A DNA stretch of 64,000 bases from NCBI RefSeq assembly GCF_014042015.1, contig NZ_CP059493.1, forward strand, positions 1,612,001-1,676,000, written 5' to 3'. This document shows positions 30,736 through 40,047 of the stretch, one piece after another. Position 1 is the stretch's first letter, and each line of letters begins with the position of its first letter. This DNA is from Actinotalea sp. JY-7876. GTDB lineage: Bacteria > Actinomycetota > Actinomycetes > Actinomycetales > Cellulomonadaceae. Under the pieces are notes generated by a model that saw only the letters and a list, made by a program, of their open reading frames with translations, searched no databases and was not told the DNA's origin. Position numbers and translations under genes: made by a program.

Positions 30736-32414
30736 CGACGACTGAGCCTGCCCCCGCCGGCTCCGGTCCGGGCACGCCCCTATGGCTGCAGCGCTCACTC
30801 GATGTCCGCGAGGGGCGCGACCCGCTCGGCCTGCAGACCACCACACAGGACCGACTGACGCCGATCCTGCTCCCGGGCATCCTTGAGCTGTCCCGGCGGG
30901 CCCGGTACTTCTCGTTCCATGCCTGGCTGTTGCACACGTACCGGGAGCGGAAGTTCAAGGCCGAGAGCAGTGCCCTCTCGAGCTTCATCAAGGCCCGGGA
31001 GTGGGACTACGGCCTTGCAGTGCTCCGCTGCCCGCACGACTGTGGCTCGAGCCCGGTGGGTGCCCTCAGCCTGCGAGGCGTTGTGGCCCAGGCTGGCCCG
31101 TACCCGCGCGGGGAGTCGGTGAAGAGCGCGTTGGGCGGCTACGGGCTCTACTACCGCTCACCGATGGCCGAGCTCAGACTCGTCGCCCGTGCGGGCACCC
31201 CGCTTGGAGAGGGCCCAATCCCGATCGACGTCCTGCACGACACCGACCGCGCCCGAGGTCTTGTTGAGACCTTCAGCGCCGCCGTGACCGACACCAGCTA
31301 CGTCAAGCACTGGATGTTCACCAGCGACCCGCTGCCGGCTGACGTGCTTGACGAGCTGGCCGAAACCGCCTGCCTATGCCAGCTGCGGGCCCGGCCCGAG
31401 GAGCGCAACGCCGTTCACGCTGCGCTGTTCACCATCGACGAGTACGCCGGCGCCGCAATTGCGCCCGGCGATGCCGGCGCAGCACCGGAAGGCGAGGAGG
31501 TACCGCCGCTTGTTCTCGACGCCGAGGCAGCGGTCGCCCAACGCCGGGCCAGCTTCGCTCACTACCTGAGCCTCATCGAGGCGGCTCCGACCATCGTCGG
31601 GGACGAGTCCGCGTTCCGCGAGTCCTTGTGGTCGTCGTCGGCGGCGCGGTCTGACGCCCACCGGGTCGTGGCTGGCCAGTGGGCGGGGCTCGTCGCCAAG
31701 GATGTCTGGCAGGACGCACTGTGCAGCATCTGGGCCGAGTTCGGCCGGGCCGGCTTGGACCGGGCGCGGGCTACTGGTGAGGGCCTGACCTGGACCGAGA
31801 CGGGGGACCTCACCCGATCGCTGGTCGCCGGACCGCCGCCCCTCGACGCTGCGGCTCCTACAGTCGAGATCGCCGCTGCCGTTGAGGGCGGACAGGTAAC
31901 CCTCCCCGGCGTCGACGGGACCCTCGCTGCGACCTCTCTCGAGAGCCTGCGGGCTGCCACGGTTGAGCTCAACACAGCCAGCAGCGGCCTGATCGTGCTG
32001 CTGGAGCTCCATCGCCGCGCCTACGGCCGGGCCGACCCCGGCTGGACCCAGACCGCCACGGTCCGCTCCGCTTGGCAGCCCTCTGTCGTCGACGTCCTCG
32101 CCGCTCTCCATACCCATCTCGCCGAAGGGCCGACCGTCGCCGACACCTTGTGGTATCTCGTGCAGCGCTACGTCATCCGCGTGCATGAGCGCATTGCCTA
32201 CTCCAAGCTGCCCGAGGACACTTTCCGCTTCCGGTGGGAGGACGGCCGGATGCGCTTCTACGACAACGGCATCGGCCGGTTCCCGCTCGCCGCGATCCGC
32301 AAAGATCCGTTGGCGCTCATCTCCCTCGACCTAGGGTTGTGCACTCGCAGCGACTCAGACGAGGCGCAACTGACCGCTCGCGGAACCGCCTTCATAGCCG
32401 AGGTCTTCGGGTGA
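30732..32414 (+). CDS. 560-aa protein of unknown family, middle gene of nuclease operon
   Basis: 560 aa from a GTG that overlaps the stop of the GIY-YIG gene (GTGA); its own stop overlaps the next GTG the same way. No membrane helix, Walker motif or nuclease motif seen. Mostly alpha-helical, with two cysteine pairs (LRCPHDC and TACLC) and a conserved-looking RRARYFSFHAWLLHTYRE segment near residue 55. Fixed position between two nuclease-like genes suggests a structural or sensor subunit of one complex. I do not recognise the family. Confidence 0.75.
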   Translation: MTTTEPAPAGSGPGTPLWLQRSLDVREGRDPLGLQTTTQDRLTPILLPGILELSRRARYFSFHAWLLHTYRERKFKAESSALSSFIKAREWDYGLAVLRCPHDCGSSPVGALSLRGVVAQAGPYPRGESVKSALGGYGLYYRSPMAELRLVARAGTPLGEGPIPIDVLHDTDRARGLVETFSAAVTDTSYVKHWMFTSDPLPADVLDELAETACLCQLRARPEERNAVHAALFTIDEYAGAAIAPGDAGAAPEGEEVPPLVLDAEAAVAQRRASFAHYLSLIEAAPTIVGDESAFRESLWSSSAARSDAHRVVAGQWAGLVAKDVWQDALCSIWAEFGRAGLDRARATGEGLTWTETGDLTRSLVAGPPPLDAAAPTVEIAAAVEGGQVTLPGVDGTLAATSLESLRAATVELNTASSGLIVLLELHRRAYGRADPGWTQTATVRSAWQPSVVDVLAALHTHLAEGPTVADTLWYLVQRYVIRVHERIAYSKLPEDTFRFRWEDGRMRFYDNGIGRFPLAAIRKDPLALISLDLGLCTRSDSDEAQLTARGTAFIAEVFG

Positions 32415-35059
32415 GTGGGACAGGCGTCGAGGGCATCCGCCCCATCGCCGAACTGTTTCGAGGCGACTGCGTCGCCCTTTGGGCCACCACATTCAACATC
32501 GAGCTGAGCCTGTTCAACGAATACCTGCTGCGACGCCTCGGCGACAGTCCGCTAAACGCCGTCGTGCTCGCCGACCAGCGTCGCTTGGACGAGTCGCTGG
32601 AAGCCATCCCTGCTGAGCGACTCGACACTCTCGGAGCCGTCAACCGCCGCTGGCTGCTGCGCGGAGTCCAGGTGGGCAGCGGCCGCTTCCACCCGAAGTC
32701 CTATCTGGCGGTTCGAGCGCGCACTGCCACGCTGATGGTCGGCTCCGGCAATCTCTCCACCGATGGTATCGACGCCGGCCGCGAGGTCTTCAGCTCTTTC
32801 ACCAGCGGGACCCCGGTCGGTGACACCGCGCTGGCGACCTGGAGGTCCTGGATGCGCCGGCTCGTCGGCGAGTCCGGCGACACCCTGCTGGCCGAGCGCT
32901 TCGCCGATCTCGAGCAGCGCCTCCCGAAGCCCGAAGGGCTGACCGCCGTCGCAGACAGCCCGGTGTGGCACAACCTCGACGCGCCGCTCGGACCCCGCTT
33001 CTGCGACAAGGTGGCGGCAGCGGCGGACGGGCCCATCGACGAACTGATCGCGACTGCGCCCTTCTTCGACGAGGAAGCCGTGGCACTTGGATCCCTCGTA
33101 CAGCGGCTCCAACCGAGACTGCTCCGGCTCTACATGACCTCGACCACCTCGGTGGCCGGCGCCGCCCTCCGCCAGCGGCTTCGCGAGGCCGGCTGCGCGG
33201 TCGAGCTGTACGCGTACGAGCCTGACCGCTTCACCCACGCCAAGCTCATCGGTGCCGTGGCCGCGGACCGGGGCTGGATGCTCTCGGGCTCGGCGAACCT
33301 CTCGCGTGCTGCGCTGACGCTTCCGCCGGGCGTGGCCAACGTCGAGCTAGCCGTCTTCGCGGAGTTGGGTGCCGAGCACCTGCGAGGCGTCTTCCTTCCT
33401 CCCGGCGTCCACGCGATACCGCTCAACCTCGACGAGCTCGAGAAGATTACCTACGACGCCGACGACACCCCCGCCCACACCAATAAGGTTCGTCTACAGC
33501 GGGCGACGCTGGTTGGTGAGGGCAGGATCCGGGCTCAGACCGAGCCGGCAGCAGAAGAGGGCTGGCAACTCGCCGACCACCAGAACCGCAGCGCACTCGT
33601 CCTTGGGATGGGCGCCGCGACGACCGCCGAAGCACTCGTCGGACCCCTCGTGCGTATCGAAGACCAGGCGGGGGAGACGCTCTCGAACTGGGTGGTGCTG
33701 GAGGACCCCGACGCACTTGCTCGCACGCTCGCCGCCACGCAGGCCGGCGGATCGTCCCGACCGGTCGAGCTCACCGGTGCCGAGCTCGACACTCCTCTCG
33801 GCCGGGCCCTGCTATACCTGCATCGCAATCTCGTCATGGACGCGGCCGAGATCCCGACGGCCACGGCCGGAGGCAGCAGCGTGGTCGGCGACGAGGTCGC
33901 CTCCAGCGACACCGACAACCTCTGGGATCGCCTCGAGCGCGAGACGCTCGGCCGCGACCCGCGCGCCGGCACCTACGGCAGGCTCGTGGCCGCACGGGCC
34001 CGAACGGACACGCTCACCGACCCCCTCGTCGAGTTGCTCGATGCGATGCGGGAGCGGACCCCGGCGGGGGAGCGCCTGCAGAGCCGTGCTGGCGGATCGG
34101 TACTCGCCAGACTGGTGCGCGAGCACACCGAGCGCGGTGAGCGAGCCCACGTGAGGTGGAGCACAAGCGCCCGCATCCGAGTGCGCACCCGCAACGTGCT
34201 TCGACGCTGGGCCTCGGCCCAGACGGACCCACGCCTCGCCTGGGTCAACCCGCTGGCCCCCCTACTCAACCTGCAGGCGGTGGCCACGGTCTTCGCCGAC
34301 CTGTACCTGCGGGCCATCGACGACGACCAGCAGAGCGAACTTGACTCCGCCGACCTCGACGACCTGTGGGTCCGGTGGTTCGCGCCAATCGTCGGGACCG
34401 GCCAGCGGGACGGCTGGCTCGACCGCGCGGGACTCAGCACCGCCGAGCTCGCCGAGTACATCACCGACGGCTTCGCCGAGATCTGCAGTGCCCTCTGCTG
34501 GTTGGCCCTCCGCCCAGGCTCGTCTCGACGAGAGCGCATCATCCGTTGGCAGTCCCCGCTGGCGGCCGCGCTCGATCGGGGCCTCCTCGTTGACACCGAC
34601 GACAGCGCGGCGTACGTCTCGCTAATCGTCGGTCACGAGGTATCGCGCGACCAGCTCACTACGGACTTTCTCGAAGCGATCGAGTTCGTCGACGACCGCT
34701 TGTGGTGCGAAAAGACGGCCCACGAGCTGGCGCTGGACACCCTCGACCTAGAGACCGCGGCCAGCGACAACTTCGCGAAGGTGGTCGTCCGAGGCGTCGC
34801 CGACCCACTCCACGATCCTCGCTTGGCGCGTTTGGTCGCTGCCGTCAGGGCCTACCGCAGAGTCGACGCCGTCGCCGTTTATGCCGCCGACCTCGACTGG
34901 CGCATCGTCATCGAACCCGGGCAGAGGGCCTACTTCCTCCCGCAGCTGGGCGCCGATCCATTCGAGTCGGCCGCGCTCTCGGTCGAGGACCTCGACCAGT
35001 TGGTAGCCGCGCAGCGGGTTCTGGCTGACCTCTTCCCGCCGACGGTGAAGGTCGCGTAG
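32411..35059 (+). CDS. Large protein with two phospholipase-D-type catalytic motifs
   Basis: 882 aa. Two HxK-type motifs about 180 residues apart: HPK at 94-96 followed by GSGNLS at 111-116, and HAK at 276-278 followed by GSANLS at 293-298. This is the two-lobed PLD nuclease layout. About 550 further residues, helical and of unknown family, follow. GTG start overlaps the previous stop. With the two genes before it, it forms a tightly coupled operon of two putative nucleases plus one unknown. Confidence 0.8.
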   Translation: MSGTGVEGIRPIAELFRGDCVALWATTFNIELSLFNEYLLRRLGDSPLNAVVLADQRRLDESLEAIPAERLDTLGAVNRRWLLRGVQVGSGRFHPKSYLAVRARTATLMVGSGNLSTDGIDAGREVFSSFTSGTPVGDTALATWRSWMRRLVGESGDTLLAERFADLEQRLPKPEGLTAVADSPVWHNLDAPLGPRFCDKVAAAADGPIDELIATAPFFDEEAVALGSLVQRLQPRLLRLYMTSTTSVAGAALRQRLREAGCAVELYAYEPDRFTHAKLIGAVAADRGWMLSGSANLSRAALTLPPGVANVELAVFAELGAEHLRGVFLPPGVHAIPLNLDELEKITYDADDTPAHTNKVRLQRATLVGEGRIRAQTEPAAEEGWQLADHQNRSALVLGMGAATTAEALVGPLVRIEDQAGETLSNWVVLEDPDALARTLAATQAGGSSRPVELTGAELDTPLGRALLYLHRNLVMDAAEIPTATAGGSSVVGDEVASSDTDNLWDRLERETLGRDPRAGTYGRLVAARARTDTLTDPLVELLDAMRERTPAGERLQSRAGGSVLARLVREHTERGERAHVRWSTSARIRVRTRNVLRRWASAQTDPRLAWVNPLAPLLNLQAVATVFADLYLRAIDDDQQSELDSADLDDLWVRWFAPIVGTGQRDGWLDRAGLSTAELAEYITDGFAEICSALCWLALRPGSSRRERIIRWQSPLAAALDRGLLVDTDDSAAYVSLIVGHEVSRDQLTTDFLEAIEFVDDRLWCEKTAHELALDTLDLETAASDNFAKVVVRGVADPLHDPRLARLVAAVRAYRRVDAVAVYAADLDWRIVIEPGQRAYFLPQLGADPFESAALSVEDLDQLVAAQRVLADLFPPTVKVA

Positions 35060-35398
35060 GCCCCCATAGCGTTGACGATGGGTCGTTCGCAGGTGGCGCT
35101 TCGAGTCGGTGGACACTGAGGCCGGCGAGGCATCCATGTTCAGTCGCCGGGGCCGGAGCCCCACTACGTGAGATGGCGAGGGCGGCCGGGGACAAGCGCA
35201 ACCTCAGCCGCCAACCCGCGAATATGGGCCGTCTCGCTCGGGACATCGTCCGACCGACAAGTGGCTCCACAAACGCGCCGCGGCAGCGGGGTCCGACGGT
35301 CAGGTCCGCGAGCGCCTGAAGCCGTCCGCTCTCCGGTCGTGCGCGTCGCAGTGCATGGCGCTCTACTGACGCGCAGGAGGTGCGCGATTATAGGTCGC
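35060..35398. other. Gap with no recognised feature
   Basis: 339 bases between the PLD gene and the DUF429 gene. No convincing gene, hairpin or RNA seen. It must hold the promoter of the DUF429 gene. Confidence 0.4.
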
Positions 35399-36127
35399 AT
35401 GCTCACAGCAGGAATCGACCTGGCGGCGCAGCCTGCCAAGACCGGTGCGGTCGTTGTCGACTGGTCAGGGCGGGCCCCGGTGGTGGTGCAGGCCGTGCGC
35501 GGGGCCGATGACGCCGACGTGCTGGCGGTGTGCGCGGTGGTCGCCGAAGCCGGCGGCAAGGTCGGCATCGACTGCCCCCTCGGCTGGCCGCGCGCCTTCG
35601 TGGACTACGTCAGCGCCCACGCCGCACACCGTCTCCTCCCTGACCCGCTGCCGTCGTCGGCGGAGCTGCGCCTGAGAGTCACAGGCCACGTGCAGGTGGC
35701 CGCTGGCCGGCGGCCGCTGTCCGTCAGTACCGACAAGCTCGGCAGCACCCCCCTGCGGGCCGCGCGGATCCTCGCCGCCGTAGCAGCGGCCCACGGGCCC
35801 TCGGCTGCTGAGCGCGCAGGAAGAGCACTAGTGGCCGAGGTGTACCCCGCAGCCAGCCGTCACGCCTGGCGCCTGTCGCCAACCCAGCGGGACCTCGCGC
35901 CACTCATCGAGCCGCTGGACGCCCAGGTCATGCCTGCGCTGGCCGGCGCGCTCCTAAACGAGCACGTCTTCGACGCCCTCGTCGCAGCGCTGACCGCGCG
36001 GGCTGTCGCCATGGGTCAGACGGTTCTGCCGGAGCAGGACCAGGTCCAATCAGCGGAGGAGGAAGGGTGGATCCACGCACCCACCCCCGGCCACCAGCTC
36101 TCCAAACTGCGCGGTTGTGGAAGATAG
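35399..36127 (+). CDS. DUF429 family protein (predicted RNase H-fold nuclease)
   Basis: 242 aa. The N-terminal strand TAGIDLAAQPAKTG with an early aspartate, and KVGIDCPLGWPRAF near residue 55 with a second, match the DUF429 family. A third acidic position lies in VAEVYPAASR, and the C-terminal NEHVFDALVAALTARA helix has a fourth. Family is predicted to be a nuclease; role unknown. ATG 35399 fits the family N-terminus; the frame stays open upstream to 35168. Confidence 0.7.
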   Translation: MLTAGIDLAAQPAKTGAVVVDWSGRAPVVVQAVRGADDADVLAVCAVVAEAGGKVGIDCPLGWPRAFVDYVSAHAAHRLLPDPLPSSAELRLRVTGHVQVAAGRRPLSVSTDKLGSTPLRAARILAAVAAAHGPSAAERAGRALVAEVYPAASRHAWRLSPTQRDLAPLIEPLDAQVMPALAGALLNEHVFDALVAALTARAVAMGQTVLPEQDQVQSAEEEGWIHAPTPGHQLSKLRGCGR

Positions 36128-36231
36128 GGCCGCGGCGCCCGGCGACGCCGGGCTAGGGCCCGCGAATTGTAGGAGCGTCAACGACGGCGGTCGACCGGGT
36201 GGCCAGGGCGCGCTAGCCGTCGTGGCGACGG

Positions 36232-36985
36232 TCACCGCCGCTTCTTCTTCGGCGCCCACATCCACAGGGCCGCGTCCAGGAGCCGTAGCCGACTCGTGTC
36301 CCCACGCACATCCCGGTCCGGCAGCCCCGCCTTCAGGGCGTCGGCGAGTTCGTCGATCGCCTCGATGATCTGCGGGGTGCCGATGAGGGCCCGATAGACC
36401 TGCGAGTCGATCCGGTAATCGCCCCTGTCCTTCTCGCCCCTCGCGGACGGGATAAGGCCCAGGTACTCGCAGCCGACCTCGTCGCGGACTGGGAACAGCT
36501 CGTATCGCTTCCGAGCGCACAGTTTCGAGGGTGTCACCCATGCATTCGGGTTCCTCGTGGCCGGGTCCGACAACGCGGCCTTGACCGCGAGGTACAGCCG
36601 CTCCATCGCGAGGAAGTCGAGAGGTCCAGCGACCAGAAGGTCTTTGTGGTCTACGTCCGCGAGTGCCTCAAGGATCGCGGGCCGGTGCGTGTTGCCCTCG
36701 AGGATCCGGCGCGTCGCACCCGACCCGACTTCCACCTTCATGAGCGTCACGGCGTGTAGATCGACGGCGGTGATGTCGCTCGGGTCGTTCGGGTGTAGTT
36801 CGACGAAACTGGCCCCCGACGTAGTCCCCGGTCCGGTCGTAGTAGCTGGCAACCCGGTCGATCGGGCGTCTTGTCGTGACGCTGGTCAGAGCCTCCATCG
36901 ACTTCGTCGCCGCCGCCGCGATCAGGGTCGGGTCGACCTCCGGCCAGCCCTCGGGAACCTGCTTCCACACGTCGGCGTCGGCCAT
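36232..36985 (-). pseudogene. DUF6308-like gene broken by a one-base frameshift
   Basis: The N-terminal part (ATG at 36985, MADADVWKQVPEGW) reads until DRTGDYVG, and the rest (ASFVELHPNDPSDITAVDL onward) continues in another frame to 36232. The switch lies at a five-base C run (36813-36817; G on the coding strand). Removing one base restores a single protein of ~250 aa. Conserved segments SKLCARKR and LFPVRDEVGCEYLGL match actinobacterial DUF6308 proteins. A homopolymer sequencing error is as likely as a real mutation. Confidence 0.65.
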
Positions 36986-37289
36986 GCGGGTGATCGTTGC
37001 ACGCCTTGGTGCCGCTTCGTGCCGGTCTAGTGCCTATTGGCTGTGCGAGCCCTGCCTGGCGGCATCCGGCGGCGCTCTCGGCGGGGACAGATGGATCGCG
37101 CGTCTGATGTTGTCCAGGCACCTGATGGCGGGCGACCACGCCCGTCTTCGGGCGCCGCGTCCCGGAAGTTCGAGTTCATCACTGCGCTCGAAGCTCACGA
37201 TGACGGCAAATGCGGACCTTGATGGGGACCGAGGGATACGTCCTGGATGAGGCTTCCGGCTTGTCAGTGGCCGCCAGTACCCTCGGAGC
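36986..37289. other. Divergent intergenic region
   Basis: 304 bases between the divergently read DUF6308-like gene and the 275-aa gene. No clear promoter boxes or hairpins identified. Confidence 0.35.
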
Positions 37290-38117
37290 ATGCCCTATGA
37301 GCCAATTGTCCCCGAGGGGCAGCACCTCGGGACATCGCGCAACGTTGATGGCGCTGTCGTTGGGCACCTCTTCGAAGACGGCACAAACGAGCTCAAAGGG
37401 CATGCCGCGTGGCGCTGGGTGGACGAGCCCGAAGAGAACTACTCGTCGAGCTACGTGTACGAGGCGCCGCGTGAGCTGACACCAGAGGAGCGAGAGCTCG
37501 CCGAGAAGATCGCTGGCCTGATCCTGGCTGGCATCGTTCGGGGCGTCGTCAAGGCGACGCCGCACGTCAAGCGATGGTGGAGCGAGAAGGCTGTCCCAAG
37601 CGTGAAATCTGCGTGGAAACGTGTTCCCGCGCCGCGCAAGGCGAGCAGCCAGGTTGCGGTTGCCGAGTCTTCCGCGCTGGACCAGGCCACATTCGTCGCC
37701 TCCGCAGCGGAAGCAGAGGTCGCACACGCGAATACCAGGATTACCATGAGCCGCGCCGAGTGGGAGCGGCGATTCTTAGCGATGCTCGCGGCTGGGGCCT
37801 TTCAAGAGGAGCAGCAACGAATCCTCCGCAATGCTCAAGTCGAGGATGGTGACCGATCGCTTGAAGCGTCGAGCGCGATGGAGCAGTTGACGGCTCAGCA
37901 GTTTGCTGAACGCATCAAGCTAATGCTTGAAGCCAATCCGTTTCTGCTCAACGAGGAGACTTCGGCCAAGTTGATGAGAGTCTTCAGCGCGAGGTCGGAG
38001 TCGTCTGACGACCCGGGCAGCGGAGGACCACGGCAACGGCGGCTGGGTCCACCGGCGGCACCTGATGCGGCAGGAATCGCTATCGCATCGCGGAAGCCGA
38101 AGAACCCTGTCGAGTGA
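37290..38117 (+). CDS. Conserved actinobacterial hypothetical protein
   Basis: 275 aa. The N-terminal MPYEPIVPEGQHLGTSRNV and the following DGAVVGHLFEDGTNELKG resemble a group of short actinobacterial proteins of unknown function. A helical stretch (residues ~68-95, EERELAEKIAGLILAGIV) is partly hydrophobic. The C-terminal part is helical and charged, then low-complexity. No catalytic motif. Confidence 0.65.
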   Translation: MPYEPIVPEGQHLGTSRNVDGAVVGHLFEDGTNELKGHAAWRWVDEPEENYSSSYVYEAPRELTPEERELAEKIAGLILAGIVRGVVKATPHVKRWWSEKAVPSVKSAWKRVPAPRKASSQVAVAESSALDQATFVASAAEAEVAHANTRITMSRAEWERRFLAMLAAGAFQEEQQRILRNAQVEDGDRSLEASSAMEQLTAQQFAERIKLMLEANPFLLNEETSAKLMRVFSARSESSDDPGSGGPRQRRLGPPAAPDAAGIAIASRKPKNPVE

Positions 38118-38345
38118 GGTTGGAACCGCATCGACGACGGGGCGGATCGGGTCAGTAGTTCTTCTCCTCGAGCAACGTTCGCCGACTCGGTCACGGCCAG
38201 CGAGTACGCCGAGCTGAAGGACGCCTGCTGTCCGTGGGCTTCTGAGCCTAGGAACTGGCGCTCACGCGGCTTGCGGTCTCCGGGTGGCGAGGCTGGTGGA
38301 TCGTTCCGGCCGATAGCGTTCTGGGACCGAATGCACAGGGGCTCT

Positions 38346-38612
38346 CTAGGAAGGTTCGGGCCGGAGGGCCCCGGGGACTCCCGGATCCGGCCATCGGGTC
38401 CGTGCAGCCCGACGAAGGATCTCATTGACCACGGTCGGCAGGTCGCCTGCCGGTGCGATCTGCGCCTCAGCCATGCGCTGTACGACGTCGGGGTAGTCCT
38501 CCTTGAGGGCGACGCCGATCAACCGACTAGCCCAGTCCTTGAAGCTCTCATCGGACCGCTGCGTGTCGCGGCGCCTCCTCAAGAGGTCATCCCAGTTCTC
38601 GATGTTGCCGCT
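38346..38612 (-). pseudogene. Gene fragment cut off by the IS3-type element
   Basis: The reading frame on the minus strand comes straight out of the IS boundary at 38613 (SGNIENWDDLLRRRRDTQ) and runs through FKDWASRLIGVALKEDYPDV to a stop at 38346. It looks like the C-terminus of a real protein whose N-terminal part is gone. No continuation is found on the other side of the IS. Confidence 0.5.
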
Positions 38613-38637
38613 GGGTCTGCTGCACGGATAGGTGACA
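38613..38637 (+). repeat. IS terminal inverted repeat, left
   Basis: 25 bp, exact reverse complement of 39847-39871. Confidence 0.85.
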
Positions 38638-38644
38638 GTCGGTC

Positions 38645-39518
38645 TCAGGCGGCGAGTGCGACCTGAGGGGTCATGATGGTCTCGTATTCGATCGGTGTCA
38701 GGCGACCGAGCCGGGCTTGGCGTCGGCGACGGTGATAGGTCCGCTCGATCCAGGTGATGATGGCCAGTCGCAGCTCCTCGCGGGTGGTCCAGCGGCGCCG
38801 GTTAAGGACGTTCTTCTGCAACAGCGAGAAGAAGGACTCCATGGCGGCGTTGTCGCCCGCGGAGGCGACCTGACCCATCGAGCCAACCAGATCGTGGTGA
38901 GCCAGGACGCGGGCCACCTTGCGGCTTCGAAACTGGCTGCCTCGGTCCGAGTGCACCACGCATCCGGCCACGTCTCGGCGTCGCTGCACCGCGCTGACCA
39001 GGGGGTTCACTGCGATCTGGGAGGTCATGCGGTCGCTGATCGAGTAGCCGACGATCCGGTTGGAGAACACGTCCTTGATCGCGCAAAGGTAGATCTTGCC
39101 CTCGCTCGTGGGGTGCTCGGTGATGTCCCAGAGCCATAACCGGTTCGGCGCGGCGGCGGTGAACCGGCGCAGCACCAGGTCCTCGTGGGCCGGCGGGCCG
39201 GCCTTCTTGGCGTTCCTTGAGCGCTTCTTGCCGAACACCGACCACCACCGGTTGCCCGAACAGATCCGCCACACCCGCCGGTCGCAGGCGACCAGACCGG
39301 CACGGGCGGCCTCGTCGCAAGAGCCGGTAGCCGAACTCGGGGTCGTCGCGGTGGGCGTCGAACAGCGCGTTCGCGAGGTACGCCTCCGCCAGGTCGCGGG
39401 CGCTCATCGGGGCGGCGAGCCAGCGGTAGTAGGGCTGGCGGGCGAGCTTGAGGACCCGGCACGTCACCGCGACGGGGATCCCGTCGCCGGCGAGCTCAGT
39501 CACGAGCGGGTAGATCAT
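38645..39518 (-). pseudogene. IS3-family transposase OrfB, frameshifted
   Basis: The N-terminal segment (from ATG 39518, MIYPLVTELAGDGIPVAVTC) reads to EFGYRLL, then the frame is lost near 39310. The rest continues in another frame with ARAGLVACDRRVWRIC and the full DDE catalytic domain: Asp in LWLWDITEHPTSEG, Asp in VVHSDRGSQF, Glu in NAAMESFFSLLQK. Overlaps orfA by four bases. Unless the sequence is wrong here, the IS cannot move by itself. Confidence 0.8.
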
Positions 39519-39838
39519 TTTCCCGGCAGATGCGCCTGGGACAGGTAAGCCGCAGCCCGGCGCAGGACCTCGACCTCCTGCTCGAGCAGCCGCTTGCGCC
39601 GGCGCAGCTCACGCAGTTCCGCGGGCTCGCTCGCGCTCGAGCCGGGGCGGTTGCCGTCCTCCACGTCGGCATCGCGCAGCCAATTGCGCAGGCACGACTC
39701 GGCGATCCCGAAGTCAGCCGTGACCTGCTTGATCGGCGCGTCACCGCGGCGCGCGACCGCCACGACGTCCCGCCGGAACTCCATCGGATAGGGCCTGGGC
39801 ACGGTGCTCATCCTTCCAGTGGCGCCCTCCGGCACCAC
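39515..39838 (-). CDS. IS3-family transposase OrfA
   Basis: 107 aa. Helix-turn-helix of the IS3 OrfA type (FRRDVVAVARRGDAPIKQV then FGIAESCLRNWL) followed by a leucine-zipper-like ELRELRRRKRLLEQEVEVLR. ATG 39808 (MSTVPRPYP) is an alternative start. ATGA overlap with orfB at 39515-39518. Confidence 0.88.
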   Translation of the reverse strand: MVPEGATGRMSTVPRPYPMEFRRDVVAVARRGDAPIKQVTADFGIAESCLRNWLRDADVEDGNRPGSSASEPAELRELRRRKRLLEQEVEVLRRAAAYLSQAHLPGK

Positions 39839-39846
39839 AGGTCAGG

Positions 39847-39871
39847 TGTCACCTATCCGTGCAGCAGACCC
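39847..39871 (-). repeat. IS terminal inverted repeat, right
   Basis: 25 bp, exact reverse complement of 38613-38637. Lies 9 bases upstream of orfA (starts 39838). Confidence 0.85.
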
Positions 39872-40047
39872 TTTGTTGGTTCGCGCTGGGCCCAAGTGTC
39901 AACTCATCGTGCCACGCCGCCCCGCCGACTCAGCGGGTCACCGTCCGCAGCCGAGGCCGGTGGCCAGGTTGGGAGCCGCTGCGCGCGCCGGCCGGAGGGT
40001 GGCTCAGCACCACCGCTTCGCGGGGCGATCACGGCGACGTCAGCGCG

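Larger units (their letters stand above)
38613..39871 (-). mobile_element. IS3-family insertion sequence, defective
   Basis: 1259 bp with perfect 25-bp terminal inverted repeats (38613-38637 and 39847-39871). Contains orfA and a frameshifted orfB on the minus strand. I see no target-site duplication beside the repeats, and the neighbouring gene is truncated, so the flank was probably deleted after insertion. Confidence 0.88.
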
